Below are positions 25,095 to 34,838 of a stretch of 64,000 nt of DNA, in pieces. Location: the NCBI RefSeq assembly GCF_020103695.1, contig NZ_JAHXBF010000023.1, positions 21,585-85,584 on the forward strand. The letters are read 5' to 3'. Position numbers and translations under genes: made by a program. Below the pieces are notes generated by a model that saw only the letters and a list, made by a program, of their open reading frames with translations, did not search any database and was not told where the DNA came from. Position 1 is the stretch's first letter. Every line of letters starts with the position of its first letter. Source of the stretch: Hyalangium versicolor. Its GTDB lineage: Bacteria; Myxococcota; Myxococcia; Myxococcales; Myxococcaceae.

Positions 25095-25367
25095 ATGAAG
25101 AATGCAATGTGGGCTGCAGGTTTGTCGTTGACGATGGGCCTGATAGTGGGATGCGGCGGTGGCGTCGCCGACGAGACCACGCAGGAGGCATCCAATCTCG
25201 AGACCCGTGAGGATGCCATTCCAGACTGCTCGTCTGGCGATAGCTACACCGCGTATTACAGCGATGCTTCGTATACCACGGAGATTGGCGGCCGCGGTTG
25301 TCAGTGCGGCTTCTGGGTGTCGTGGGGCAAGACGAGCACCTACAGACAGTACTTCTCCGAGTGCTAG
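25095..25367 (+). CDS. Small DUF6289-like lipoprotein
   Basis: This 90-aa protein has a lipobox (LIVGC, Cys near residue 20) after a short signal peptide. The C-terminal half carries the Cys-rich pattern of small myxobacterial secreted proteins (YYSDASYTTEIGGRGCQCG, then WGKTSTY and a final C), which I associate with DUF6289. It is probably anchored in the outer membrane and stabilised by disulfides. The role is unknown. It is divergent from the tailspike-like gene, about 100 bp away. Confidence 0.75.
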   Translation: MKNAMWAAGLSLTMGLIVGCGGGVADETTQEASNLETREDAIPDCSSGDSYTAYYSDASYTTEIGGRGCQCGFWVSWGKTSTYRQYFSEC

Positions 25368-25485
25368 GAGACCCCGGCCTTCAGCGCGGTGCGGCTGCCC
25401 ACCTCCTGCTGGGAGATGGGCGGCTGAGGTTTTGAGGATCCGCTTGCCGTATGCTTTCGACGGACCACTCCCCCTCGAAAGGCTC

Positions 25486-26814
25486 ATGCGAGTTCTCATC
25501 TCCGCGCTCATCCTGCTGCTCACACTCCCCGCTCCCACGGCCTGGCCCGCCGAGACTCCCGCCGTACCCGCGCCCTCCTGGGCGGAAGTCCGCAAGGCCC
25601 GCATGACCCGGCTACTGGCCCAGGCCATGGCGCGCGCCGAGGTGGATGCCTGGGTGGTGCTGTGCCGCGAGAATGCCAATGATCCGCTGGCCGCTCACGT
25701 GGGCGGGGAGAACGCCGGCGGCCTGGCCGCCTTCCTCTTCCTGCGCGAGGGCGATCACGTGCGCTCGGTCGCACTGTCTCCCGAGGGCGAGGCCAAGGCC
25801 CTGCGCGACGTGGGCCTGCACGAGGAAGTCGAGTCCCTCCCACGAGGTACGGACCTCTATGCCAAGGTGGCCGAGCGCCTGGCTCGCGCGAAACCGCGCC
25901 GCATCGCCCTCAACTTCTCGGAGAAGCTGTCGGTGGCGGATGGACTCTCGTCCTCGCAGCGCACGCTCCTCACCGCCGCGCTTCCCGCGCCGTTGCGCCA
26001 GCGGCTCGTCTCCTCCGATGGGCTCGTCGTCGAGTGGCTGAGCATCAAGCTCCCCGAGGAGGTGGAGGTGATGCGGCGCGCGGCCGCCCTCACCGCCCAG
26101 TTGGAGGAGGAGGCCTACCGCCAGGTCATCCCCGGGCAGAGCCGGGACTCGGACGTGGCGCGCTTCCTCAAGCGGCGCATCGTGGAGCTCGGCGTCACCG
26201 ATGGTTGGGCTCCGGATCAGAACCCCAACGTCAACTCGGGCCCGGATCGCGGGCACTCCCATGCCACCGACCGCGTCATCCAGCCGGGAGACTTCATCCA
26301 GACGGACTTCGGCATCGCGGTGCAGGGCCGCTGGGTGACGGACATCCAGCGCTTCGCCTACGTGCTCGCGCCCGGCGAGACGAAGGCCCCTGCCGAGGCA
26401 CTCGCGAAGTGGGAGCGCGCCAAGAAGGGCAGCCGCGTGGCGCTCGGCGCACTCAAGCCGGGCGCACGCGGCTGGGACGTGGACAAGGCCCAGCGCGACT
26501 GGATGCGCGAGGCCGGCAGCGAGCCCGTCATGTGGGGCACCGGCCACCCCGTAGGCTACTGGGCCCATGACGTGGGACCCGCGCTGTCTGGCGCGCAGAA
26601 GGGCCTGCCCGCCAAGGATGCCTCCGCGCGCCTCATCCGCCCCGGCCAGGTGTTCGCCTTCGATGGCTTCTTCGCCTGGAAGCTGCCCACTCCGGGCGAG
26701 ACCAAGACGCTCTCCGTGGAGGAGATGGCTGTCGTCACCGAGACGGGAGCCGAGTACCTCATCCCCCCTCAGGAGGAACTCATCCTCATCCCCTCGCCCA
26801 CTCCCCGTCCCTGA
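25486..26814 (+). CDS. Secreted M24 family metallopeptidase (Xaa-Pro aminopeptidase-like)
   Basis: This 442-aa protein has a signal peptide (VLISALILLLTLPAPTAW). An N-terminal creatinase-like domain precedes a C-terminal 'pita-bread' domain. Metal ligands are visible in TDFGIAVQG near residue 274, the Asp of VTDIQRF near 286, a His in GTGHPVGYWAHD near 358, and a terminal Glu in VEEMAVVTETG. The penultimate ligand, normally Glu (…IEPG…), appears as Asp (FAFDGFFAWK). M24 enzymes remove N-terminal residues next to proline. The ATG at 25486 follows a weak ribosome site but gives the signal peptide. Periplasmic or outer-membrane location is inferred. Confidence 0.88.
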   Translation: MRVLISALILLLTLPAPTAWPAETPAVPAPSWAEVRKARMTRLLAQAMARAEVDAWVVLCRENANDPLAAHVGGENAGGLAAFLFLREGDHVRSVALSPEGEAKALRDVGLHEEVESLPRGTDLYAKVAERLARAKPRRIALNFSEKLSVADGLSSSQRTLLTAALPAPLRQRLVSSDGLVVEWLSIKLPEEVEVMRRAAALTAQLEEEAYRQVIPGQSRDSDVARFLKRRIVELGVTDGWAPDQNPNVNSGPDRGHSHATDRVIQPGDFIQTDFGIAVQGRWVTDIQRFAYVLAPGETKAPAEALAKWERAKKGSRVALGALKPGARGWDVDKAQRDWMREAGSEPVMWGTGHPVGYWAHDVGPALSGAQKGLPAKDASARLIRPGQVFAFDGFFAWKLPTPGETKTLSVEEMAVVTETGAEYLIPPQEELILIPSPTPRP

Positions 26815-26852
26815 GCAGTCCCGTATTTCAGGGGGCGCCCACGGAGTCCGCC

Positions 26853-27821
26853 TCAGGTGAGGCGCTTCCTGGGTTGTGGGGGGGCGTTGAGCAGGAACTC
26901 CGGTTTCGTTCCCTGGGCATATGCCTCCAGATTGCTGGCCAACCGCTGCAGGCCCCGCGACATGTGGACGTCGGTGACTCCCGCGATATGCGGCGTGGCA
27001 AGTACCTGTGGGAGCCGCAAGAGCGGATGGTCTGGATTGACCGGCTCCTCCCAGAAGACATCCAGACCAGCCCCCGCGAGATGACCCGAGCGCAGAGCCT
27101 CGAGCAACGCCTCCGGCTTCACCAGGCTGCCCCGAGCGATGTTGATGAGGAGGGCACCGGGCTTCATGGCTGCCAGCGTGGACTCGTTCATGAGGTGCTC
27201 GTTTCGAGCGTTGGCACGAACCGCGAGGACGACACAGTCCGCCTGCGACAGAGCGAGATGGAGCTCATGGGTTCCGAAGACGCGCACACCTGGGGGACCT
27301 CCCTTCGCTGTGTCCTGGCGGACCCCCATGACTTGCATTCCGAACGCCTGGAGGCGCACGGCCAGAGCGGTACCGATGTCCCCCAACCCAACGATGCAGG
27401 CCACCTTGCCGAGGAGGGCCGAGCCCCGAGGCCGGGCCCATTCCCCTGCCCGTAGACCCTGCTCGGCCTCCCGCAGCCTCCGGGAGAGAGCGAGGAGGAG
27501 AAGGATGGCGTGTTCGGCGACCGAGTCGGCGTTGCCGGTAGCAGCGGCCCGCATGTGAGCAACCCATACCCCCAGTTCCGTGGCGACCTGGATGTCCACG
27601 TTCTCGAAGCCCGAGCCAATCGTCTGGACGAACCCGATGGAAGCGACGTGGAGGAACTCCCGGGAGACATGCGCTCCTGCTGTCACGACCGCATCGAAAG
27701 GGCGGCCGTCCCGAGAGAGCGGGTCTTCCAGGAAGAAAACCTGATGGGCAGGCATCCGCGCCGCCAGCTGCTCCGCGAACGTGCGGTAGTCGGGGGTTCG
27801 GCTGATGAAGGCGATGAGCAT
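26853..27821 (-). CDS. D-isomer specific 2-hydroxyacid dehydrogenase
   Basis: The 322-aa protein shows the NAD-binding GLGDIGTALAVRL motif near residue 140, the catalytic Arg in NIARGSLVKPEAL, a Glu in the LDVFWEEPVNPDHPL region and the catalytic His in TPHIAGVT. This is the classic triad of the D-2-hydroxyacid dehydrogenase family, which reversibly reduces 2-oxo acids. The exact substrate cannot be read. ATG 27821 is preferred to the upstream in-frame 27887 because it starts directly at the family's first strand (LIAFISR). Confidence 0.92.
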   Translation of the reverse strand: MLIAFISRTPDYRTFAEQLAARMPAHQVFFLEDPLSRDGRPFDAVVTAGAHVSREFLHVASIGFVQTIGSGFENVDIQVATELGVWVAHMRAAATGNADSVAEHAILLLLALSRRLREAEQGLRAGEWARPRGSALLGKVACIVGLGDIGTALAVRLQAFGMQVMGVRQDTAKGGPPGVRVFGTHELHLALSQADCVVLAVRANARNEHLMNESTLAAMKPGALLINIARGSLVKPEALLEALRSGHLAGAGLDVFWEEPVNPDHPLLRLPQVLATPHIAGVTDVHMSRGLQRLASNLEAYAQGTKPEFLLNAPPQPRKRLT

Positions 27822-28075
27822 GCCGGGAAGGTAAACGCCCCGCGACACCGCGTTCTGCTGTTTCTCTAGATTCCGCAGCCACTGCAATGTAACAGCCTGG
27901 GTCTTGTGAAGTGCTCCACTTTGCGGCTGTGAGCTGCATCACCGAGCCCCCAGGTGTTTCTACCGATACTGAGCTGAGTAAAGTCATCCAGGGGAAACAT
28001 GGCTCAACCCAGAAGGTGGGTCGGCCATGCCCAGCGCTTTACGCAGGCATTGAGCAACAACAGGGGGGGGATGTC

Positions 28076-30859
28076 ATGTCAGCATTGCAACGAATGGCAG
28101 GCCATGCCGTTTCGAGTTTCACTCTCATCGCGATATTGTTCTTCTGCGGCTCGGCGAGCGCACTGCCTTCCACCACACCCACCTTCACTGTCTTCGACAG
28201 TGGCCAGGTCCGCCCGCTCGCGCTGTCGCCCAATGGCAAGCTCCTCTTCGCCGTCAATACACCCGACAACCGGCTCGAGGTGTTTCAGCTCAGCAACCAG
28301 GGCCTGATCCACCGCGCCTCGGTGCCCGTGGGACTCGAGCCGGTCGCCGTCGCGGCCCGCAGCAACGAGGAGATCTGGGTCGTCAACCACCTGTCCGACA
28401 GCGTCAGCGTCGTGCGGCTCGGCCCCAGTGAGCACTCGGGTACCGTCGTGCGGACCCTGCTCGTGGGCGATGAACCGCGGGACATCGTCTTCGCCGGTCC
28501 CGGAATGAACCGCGCCTTCATCACCACCGCTCACCGTGGGCAGAACGTTCCTTATGATCCGCAGTTCACCACGCCAGGCATTGGCCGGGCCGATGTCTGG
28601 GTCTTCGATGCCGCCCGGCTGCAGAACCCTGTCTCCACCGGCAACCCGCTCACCATCCTCACCCTCTTCAGCGACACGCCCCGCGCCCTCGCGGTGACGC
28701 CCGACGGCTCGCGCGTCTATGCAGCCGCGTTCCACTCCGGCAACCGCACCACCGTCATCGAGGACACCCTGGTTCCTCCCGGAGGCATGCCCGGGCCCTA
28801 CAGCAACACCGCCGGAGATCCGGCCCCGCCTGCCGGCGTCATCGTCAAGTTCGATGGCCAGCACTGGGTCGACGTGCTCAACCGCCCCTGGGACTCCCAG
28901 GTGAGGTTCTCCCTGCCCGACAAGGACGTGTTCGTCATCGACGCCAACGCCAACCCGCCCGCGCAGCTCCCAGGTTCGGCCGGCTTCTACTCCGGCGTCG
29001 GCACGGTGCTGTTCAACATGGCCGTCAATCCCGTGAGCGGTAAGGTCTACGTCAGCAACACCGAGGCACGGAATGATCTCCGCTTCGAGGGCGAGGGCCT
29101 CTTCGGCGGTCACACGCTCCGGGGACACCTGCACGAGAGCCGCATCACCGTGCTGAGCCCCGCCGGTGTCACCCCGCGTCACCTCAACAAGCACATCGAC
29201 TATTCCACCTGCTGCGCCCCACTGCCCAATGCCGAGAACGAAAAGAGCCTCGCGCAGCCGCTCGGCATGACCATCACCTCCGACGGCGCCACCCTCTACG
29301 TGGCCGCCTTTGGCTCCTCCAAGCTGGGCGTCTACTCCACTGCCGCCCTCGAGGCAGACACCTTCGTGCCGGGCACAAACCACCAGATTCCCGTGAGCGG
29401 CGGTGGCCCCACGGGCCTGGTGCTGGATGAGGCTCACAGGCGCCTGTACGTGCTCACGCGCTTCGACAACGCCATCTCCGTCATCGACACCGCCACCCGC
29501 GCCGAGCTGGCTCACGTGCCCATGTACAACCCCGAGCCTCCCAGCGTGGTCGCGGGGCGACCCTTCCTCTACGACGCACGCCGCAGTTCCAGCCACGGGG
29601 ACTCGTCCTGCGGCAGCTGCCACATCTTCGGAGATCTCGACAGCCTGGCGTGGGATCTGGGCAACCCGGACGGCACCGTCCTGAACAATCCAGGCCCCTT
29701 CATCCCCGTGCCTCCCGTGTTCGGCGACGATCCCCTCCTTGGAATCCCCTCCGCTCTCCACCCGATGAAGGGACCGATGGTGACCCAGAGCCTGCGTGGC
29801 ATGGCCAACCACGGCCCGATGCACTGGCGCGGCGATCGCACCGGGGGCAACGACGAGCCCAGCGCACAGCCCAACAGTGGCGCCTTCAATGAGGCCGCCG
29901 CCTTCAAGAAGTTCAACCCGGCCTTCACGAGCCTGCTGGGCCGCAACGCGCAGCTCTCCACAGCGGAGATGCAGCAGTTCACCGACTTCATCCTGCAGCT
30001 CTCCTACCCGCCCAATCCGGTCCGCAACCTCGACAACTCGCTGACGCCGGCTCAGCAGGCGGGCCGGGACTTCTTCTTCGGCACCACCATCGCTCCGCAC
30101 GGCACGTGTGAGACCTGCCACCGGCTCGATCCGCAAGCCAACCCGGAGGAGGGCGCCTTCGCCGGCTTCTTCGGAGCGGATGGCCGCACGGGCTTCGCCA
30201 TGGAGCCCCAGGCTCTCAAGGTCCCGCACCTGCGCAACATGTACCAGAAGGTCGGCATGTTCGGCGCGGCCTTCTCCACCAACTCGGTGGAGCCCGATCC
30301 CTTCATGGGAGACCAGATTCGCGGCGTGGGCTTCAACCACGACGGCACCTTCCCGACCCTGTTCCGATTCAACAGCGGATTCGACAAGACCCCGCTGAAC
30401 GCGAATGGCATCCCGGTCACGCCCGCAGGAGCGCAGGCCAAGCGAGACATGGAGCAGTACATGCTGGCCTTCGACACCAACCTGGCGCCCATCGTGGGCC
30501 AGCAGGTGACGCTCACGGCTCACAACTTCACGGCGGCGGCGCCCCGCATCCACCTGCTGAAGAGCCGGGCCGAGGCAGGCGAGTGCGAGCTCGTGGCCAA
30601 GGGGCGCGTCTGGCAGCTGGAAGCGGGGTTCCTCTATACGGGAGGCGGATGGTTCAAGAGCGCTTGGAAGGCCGTACGGCCCGTTTCCGACGAAGCCCTG
30701 CGCGCGATGGTGGTCCTGACCGACGGGGCCCTGACCTATACCTGCACGCCCCTGGGCTCAGGACCGCGCATCGGCATCGATCAGGACCTCGATGGGGCGC
30801 TCGACGGAGATGAGCGGGCGGCTGGGAGCAACCCGGCGGATGCCAACAGCGTCCCCTGA
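28076..30859 (+). CDS. Secreted beta-propeller / dihaem cytochrome-c-peroxidase-like protein
   Basis: This 927-aa protein has a signal peptide (SFTLIAILFFCGSASA). The first half is a YVTN-like seven-bladed beta-propeller. Two CXXCH haem-attachment sites follow, CGSCH at 512-516 and CETCH at 678-682, as in MauG/CcpA-type dihaem proteins. The C-terminus ends in a DxDxDG-rich (DQDLDGALDGDE) EF-hand-like dockerin motif. ATG 28076 lies just after a purine-rich ribosome site and gives the best signal peptide. A periplasmic or extracellular redox role (peroxidase or maturation of a tryptophan-derived cofactor) is an inference from the family. Confidence 0.9.
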   Translation: MSALQRMAGHAVSSFTLIAILFFCGSASALPSTTPTFTVFDSGQVRPLALSPNGKLLFAVNTPDNRLEVFQLSNQGLIHRASVPVGLEPVAVAARSNEEIWVVNHLSDSVSVVRLGPSEHSGTVVRTLLVGDEPRDIVFAGPGMNRAFITTAHRGQNVPYDPQFTTPGIGRADVWVFDAARLQNPVSTGNPLTILTLFSDTPRALAVTPDGSRVYAAAFHSGNRTTVIEDTLVPPGGMPGPYSNTAGDPAPPAGVIVKFDGQHWVDVLNRPWDSQVRFSLPDKDVFVIDANANPPAQLPGSAGFYSGVGTVLFNMAVNPVSGKVYVSNTEARNDLRFEGEGLFGGHTLRGHLHESRITVLSPAGVTPRHLNKHIDYSTCCAPLPNAENEKSLAQPLGMTITSDGATLYVAAFGSSKLGVYSTAALEADTFVPGTNHQIPVSGGGPTGLVLDEAHRRLYVLTRFDNAISVIDTATRAELAHVPMYNPEPPSVVAGRPFLYDARRSSSHGDSSCGSCHIFGDLDSLAWDLGNPDGTVLNNPGPFIPVPPVFGDDPLLGIPSALHPMKGPMVTQSLRGMANHGPMHWRGDRTGGNDEPSAQPNSGAFNEAAAFKKFNPAFTSLLGRNAQLSTAEMQQFTDFILQLSYPPNPVRNLDNSLTPAQQAGRDFFFGTTIAPHGTCETCHRLDPQANPEEGAFAGFFGADGRTGFAMEPQALKVPHLRNMYQKVGMFGAAFSTNSVEPDPFMGDQIRGVGFNHDGTFPTLFRFNSGFDKTPLNANGIPVTPAGAQAKRDMEQYMLAFDTNLAPIVGQQVTLTAHNFTAAAPRIHLLKSRAEAGECELVAKGRVWQLEAGFLYTGGGWFKSAWKAVRPVSDEALRAMVVLTDGALTYTCTPLGSGPRIGIDQDLDGALDGDERAAGSNPADANSVP

Positions 30860-30897
30860 GTAGGAATGCAAGGCCTCGGCAGCCTCAGGCAGCGCCA

Positions 30898-30932
30898 GAG
30901 CAGAGGAGGTGATCCGCCAGCCCCCTCTGCTC
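30898..30932. terminator. Inverted repeat between convergent genes
   Basis: GAGCAGAGG pairs with CCTCTGCTC (9 bp, 17-base loop) in the 111-bp gap between the dihaem protein (+) and the DUF5011 lipoprotein (-). No U-tract follows, so the terminator call is tentative. Confidence 0.45.
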
Positions 30933-30970
30933 CGGTCACTGCGCGGCATGAAGCCCGTGGAGGCGGCAGG

Positions 30971-33235
30971 TCAAGGCCGCATCCACACCCCCTCCATCTC
31001 GGAGCACCGCGCCGCGCCAGGAGTGCTGTCATCCCCGCTGCCACCCTGGAGATGAATCCGGCCATGGGGTGCCAGCACGGTGCCCTCAAACTCGCAGCGA
31101 TCGGCGTGGATGTCCGTCGCGTCCACGAAGTTGTAGAGGACGCCGTGCTTGTCGATTCCGCCGAGGAACGTAGGCTCGAGCCCCGCGAACCTCGCCGAGT
31201 CCCCGTGGATGTTGACCACCCCCAAGGAGCCCGCGGGGGCGTCGATGAGCAGCCGGGTGGCGTCCGTGAGCGCACGGACATCCAGCTCGAAGACGTTCAG
31301 CCCCGGAGCCGTGCCCCTCAGCAGGATGCTGCCCGGCACCTCGAACTCCGCCGTGCCATTCGCCGTCAAGCCCGCGAGCTGGGAAGACAGCCCACTCAGC
31401 TCAGCGAGCCGGGCGGCGGGCTCCCGGGGCGAGGACGGCGTGAGGCTGCACGGCCCCACCGTGATGGAGCGAGAGGCCGTGCTCACATTGCCGTAAGCGT
31501 CCGCGACCGTGTAGCTGATCGTGTAAACGCCCGGGCGAGACTGATCGAGATCGCTGTTGACGACGATGGACTGGGTGACGTCGCCAGCGCAGAGATCGGA
31601 GGCCGTGGCACCGGGGTCCACGTAAGGAGTGCCATTGCACTCGATGATCGACGAACCGGGGAGCACCTGAATCTCAGGCTTCACGTTGTCGAACACATTC
31701 ACCATGCGGGTCAAGGACACTTCATTGAACACACTGTCTTCCGCATGATACACAAGAGTGTAGGTGTTCGGCACGTTCGCGTTGACAGCGCCGCTCGCCG
31801 TCACAGGCAGCCCCCCTTCGCACTGGTCCGTCGCCACAGCACCCGGATCCACGAAGGCGGTGCCACACTGGTGTGTCAGAGTGGACGGGCCGTTGAGGAC
31901 GAGCGTGGGTTGCAGCGTGTCGTCTACCACGACCGTACGAGTCACTGGGTCCGCCCAGTTGAACACGGAATCCTTCACGTCGTATGCGAGCGTATACGCC
32001 CCTGGCATGTTGGCCTGGACCGTGCCACTCCGGATGATCTGCGAGGTGAGATTACCAAAACATGCATCCATGGCGGTGGCACCCGGGTCGACAAAGGTGG
32101 TGCCGCACTCCATCACTGCCGTCTCCGGTCCCACCAGCGTTATCACGGGCTTCTCGGTGTCACTCACCCTCACCGTGCGAGAGAGCGGCGAGGTGGTGGA
32201 ATTGCCGAAGGGATCACTCACCGAGTAGGTGATGGAGACAACGCCGGGTGAGCTGGGATCGCCCGTTCTCGTGGCGACGATCGCCGCGGACAGGTCTCCC
32301 GCGCATGCGTCGGTGGCGGTGGCGCCCGGATCGACGTAGGGCGTACCACACTCGATGCTCTGGCTGAGCGGGCCGAGGATCTTCAGGACGGGCGGCTGGA
32401 CGTCGATCACGGTCACCAGTCGGGTGGCCGTGACGGAGCGCTGCCCATCACCCACGAAGTACGTGAGCATGTAATGGCCCGGTATCGTGGACGACACCGA
32501 TCCGACACGCGTGATGGCGGCCGTCAGGTCCCCCAGGCACGCGTCGGTGGCGGCCGCGCCTGGATCAGCGAACGCACCGCCGCACTCGACGTTGAGGTGC
32601 TGCGAACCGAGGAGGGTGAGGGTCGGTGGCAGCGTGTCGCTCACCTCCACCGAGCGGCTCGCGGACACCGTGTTTCCCGCGGCGTCTGTCGCCTGGTACG
32701 CCAGGGTGTAGTGACCCGGCACGTTCGGATCGACAGTGCCGCTGGTCACCACGGGCAGTGCCCCAAAGCATTGGTCCGTCGCCACGGCGCCCGGATCCGT
32801 GAAGACGGTGCCGCACTCGAGTGCAAGCGAAGACGAGCCATTGACGGCGAGGGTCGGGGGCAGCGTGTCGCTCACGGTGACCATCCGCTGCACAGGCGTC
32901 GCGACCTGGCCCGCCGGATTTGTCACGTTGTAGGTGAGCGTGTAGCTGCCTGGCACCTCGCTGTTCACCGAGCCTACCCGGACAATGCTGCTGGTCAGAT
33001 CACCGAAGCACGCATCGGTAGCCTTGGCACCCGGGTCGGTATAGGAGCTTCCACACTCCAGTGCCTGAGTGGCCGGCCCGATCAGCGCCATCACGGGCGG
33101 CCCTTCGCTGCTCCCCGCGTCTGGGATGCAATTCAAGCCGCCCTCGTCTGTCTCCGGCAACTCTCCCACTTGCAGGTCCAGATCACACGCCGCAAGCCAT
33201 GGCATGAGAAGGCAAAGAATCGTTGTCGCTCGCAT
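30971..33235 (-). CDS. DUF5011-repeat lipoprotein with choice-of-anchor A domain
   Basis: A 754-aa protein with a lipobox (MPWLAAC) after a short signal. Seven immunoglobulin-like repeats of about 77 residues follow, each with the signature ECGTxYxDPGAxATDxCxG (DUF5011/HYR-like), spanning about residues 47-585. The C-terminal 150 residues match choice-of-anchor A domains (NIHGDSARF, then CEFEGTVLAPHG). Each repeat has paired Cys, likely disulfide-bonded. Probably a surface adhesin or scaffold attached to the outer membrane. ATG 33235 has GGGAG upstream; the longer frame to 33409 overlaps the anti-sigma-like gene and is rejected. Confidence 0.9.
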   Translation of the reverse strand: MRATTILCLLMPWLAACDLDLQVGELPETDEGGLNCIPDAGSSEGPPVMALIGPATQALECGSSYTDPGAKATDACFGDLTSSIVRVGSVNSEVPGSYTLTYNVTNPAGQVATPVQRMVTVSDTLPPTLAVNGSSSLALECGTVFTDPGAVATDQCFGALPVVTSGTVDPNVPGHYTLAYQATDAAGNTVSASRSVEVSDTLPPTLTLLGSQHLNVECGGAFADPGAAATDACLGDLTAAITRVGSVSSTIPGHYMLTYFVGDGQRSVTATRLVTVIDVQPPVLKILGPLSQSIECGTPYVDPGATATDACAGDLSAAIVATRTGDPSSPGVVSITYSVSDPFGNSTTSPLSRTVRVSDTEKPVITLVGPETAVMECGTTFVDPGATAMDACFGNLTSQIIRSGTVQANMPGAYTLAYDVKDSVFNWADPVTRTVVVDDTLQPTLVLNGPSTLTHQCGTAFVDPGAVATDQCEGGLPVTASGAVNANVPNTYTLVYHAEDSVFNEVSLTRMVNVFDNVKPEIQVLPGSSIIECNGTPYVDPGATASDLCAGDVTQSIVVNSDLDQSRPGVYTISYTVADAYGNVSTASRSITVGPCSLTPSSPREPAARLAELSGLSSQLAGLTANGTAEFEVPGSILLRGTAPGLNVFELDVRALTDATRLLIDAPAGSLGVVNIHGDSARFAGLEPTFLGGIDKHGVLYNFVDATDIHADRCEFEGTVLAPHGRIHLQGGSGDDSTPGAARCSEMEGVWMRP

Positions 33236-33317
33236 GGATGAATACTCCCGATCAGCGCCCCATTGCGCTGTGCTCTTGAATTGCGGCGAGCGTTCCGAAT
33301 CCGTCAAAGACTGACAC

Positions 33318-34253
33318 TTATTCCCCGCCAACAGCCTCGCGGATGCCCTCGAGGAGCATGCTCTCCGGGAAGTGCTGCTCGAAGCTCCGGGCCAGGGCTC
33401 GCGCCTCATCCCGCCGCCCCAGCCCCATCAGGGCATGGATCCGAAGCGCCTCGCGCTCCTGTGCGAGCTGGGACGCGGGGTACTCCCGCTCATGCTCGGT
33501 GACCGCCGAGAGCGCCTCGGGATAGTGCCCCTGCGCACTGGCCTCTCGCGCCAGTTGGAGGAGTGACCAGTCCCGCTCGCTCACGGGACTGGCGCGGCTC
33601 GGGGCAGGAGATGGAGGCGCCGCAACCGGCTCCGCCGCAACCTGTGGGGGCACAGGCCCTCGCTTCACCTTCGGCCGCGAGGGCGCCGTGGGCATCGGCG
33701 GCGCCGTGGGCACCGGTGGAGACGGAGCCAGCGCTGGCGAGGGAAGAGCCACCTCGGGCACGGTGGGCAGCAGCCTGGCCTCTTCGGGTGGCATCTCGGT
33801 ATCTTCGGCTGGCACCTCGAGCTTTTCGGCAGGAGCCTGCGGTGGCGGCCGCCGAACCCGGGAGCCGGCTTTTCTGGTGGGAGCCGGAGTGGCGGGCGCG
33901 GGAGTCTCTTCGCTCGGGAAGGCGACTTTGATCACGGTCACGAGGCCGGCTCCCATGGCCCCTGCCGCCAGCAGTCCCCCGGCAAAGACGATTCCCCACT
34001 TCAAGGAGGGAAAGGCCTTCTTGATCAGGCTCGGCAGCACGTGCTGCCGGGAGGTCGCCACACTTGGATCCGCGTCCTCGTCCCGCGGTACTTCCGGCTC
34101 GAGTGACTCCCCTACCCTCTTCGAGGCGAAGCTGTCACCAATGCGGCGCGCCAGCCGCTCCTCGAGCTCTGGAGGAAGCTGGTCCCACAAGCGCTCGGAC
34201 TCGATGGCCTGGCGCAATTCCTCCGGCAGCGTCTCGTCGGTATCGCGAGTCAC
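33318..34253 (-). CDS. Anti-sigma-factor-like membrane protein with TPR tail
   Basis: This 311-aa protein begins with a helical cytoplasmic segment (LPEELRQAIESERLWDQLPPELEERL), has one transmembrane helix near residues 87-109, a Pro/Ala-rich linker, and a C-terminal helical region like paired TPRs (YPEALSAVTEHEREYPASQLA). It lacks the HxxxCxxC zinc motif of ZAS anti-sigma factors. The ATG overlaps the sigma gene stop (ATGA), so the two are translationally coupled, which supports an anti-sigma or sigma-associated role. The function is inferred from this coupling. Confidence 0.75.
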   Translation of the reverse strand: MTRDTDETLPEELRQAIESERLWDQLPPELEERLARRIGDSFASKRVGESLEPEVPRDEDADPSVATSRQHVLPSLIKKAFPSLKWGIVFAGGLLAAGAMGAGLVTVIKVAFPSEETPAPATPAPTRKAGSRVRRPPPQAPAEKLEVPAEDTEMPPEEARLLPTVPEVALPSPALAPSPPVPTAPPMPTAPSRPKVKRGPVPPQVAAEPVAAPPSPAPSRASPVSERDWSLLQLAREASAQGHYPEALSAVTEHEREYPASQLAQEREALRIHALMGLGRRDEARALARSFEQHFPESMLLEGIREAVGGE

Positions 34254-34804
34254 CGCTCACCTCCTGGGTGTCCCAGATGTCGCAGGGCCTCGGCCACCTG
34301 CAAGCGCGCGGCACGCAACCGAGAGTAGGCCGTGTTCAGCGGTATCCCGAGCGCATGGGCCGCCTCGGGAACGGCAACTCCCTGGAGATCATGCAGAACG
34401 AAGATGGCACGCCGGTCCATGTCGAGCGTGTCCAGCGCGCGCAGGAGCTTGCGCTGCTGCTGGGCCCGCTCCGCGAGCGCATCGGGCAGAGGGTGTCTGT
34501 CCGCCATCTCGGGGTAGGTCTCGGTAGGAACTTCCCGCGTCCGCCATGCACGGTGTTGCGCACCCGAAGCCACCTTCACCGCGATCCCGAAGAGCCAGGG
34601 CCGCACCGGGCTCGAGCGATCGAAGGAGTCCCAGCGCTGATGCGCCACCATGAAGACGTCGTGCGCCAGGTCCTCGAGGTCCGCTGGGGGAATCCCCAAG
34701 CGCTCGAGCGACCGATACACGAAGGACAGGTGCTGTCGGTACCACTCCTGAATACCCGTAGGAGGAGCGGAGAGCGGCACGATGGATTCCGTGAGCTTGG
34801 GCAC
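34250..34804 (-). CDS. ECF-type RNA polymerase sigma factor
   Basis: About 184 aa. Region 2 reads YRSLERLGIPPADLEDLAHDVFMVAHQRWDSFD and region 4 carries DMDRRAIFVLHDLQG and VAHALGIPLNTAYSRLRAAR, the helix-turn-helix that contacts the -35 element. The frame is open far upstream, but that part is antisense to the preceding gene, so GTG 34804 (or GTG 34780) is taken as the start. Its stop overlaps the anti-sigma-like gene, and the upstream OMP-like gene ends 34 bp before it. The three form an operon. Target promoters are unknown; autoregulation is common for this class. Confidence 0.9.
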   Translation of the reverse strand: MPKLTESIVPLSAPPTGIQEWYRQHLSFVYRSLERLGIPPADLEDLAHDVFMVAHQRWDSFDRSSPVRPWLFGIAVKVASGAQHRAWRTREVPTETYPEMADRHPLPDALAERAQQQRKLLRALDTLDMDRRAIFVLHDLQGVAVPEAAHALGIPLNTAYSRLRAARLQVAEALRHLGHPGGER

Positions 34805-34838
34805 GTTGAGAATGATTGCGGCGAGCTCGGTAAATCCG

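Noticed and set aside
28079..30553. 824-codon minus-strand frame opposite the dihaem protein
   Set aside because: In high-GC DNA the reverse of a coding frame often stays open; the plus strand has a signal peptide, propeller and two CXXCH sites, the minus frame nothing recognisable.
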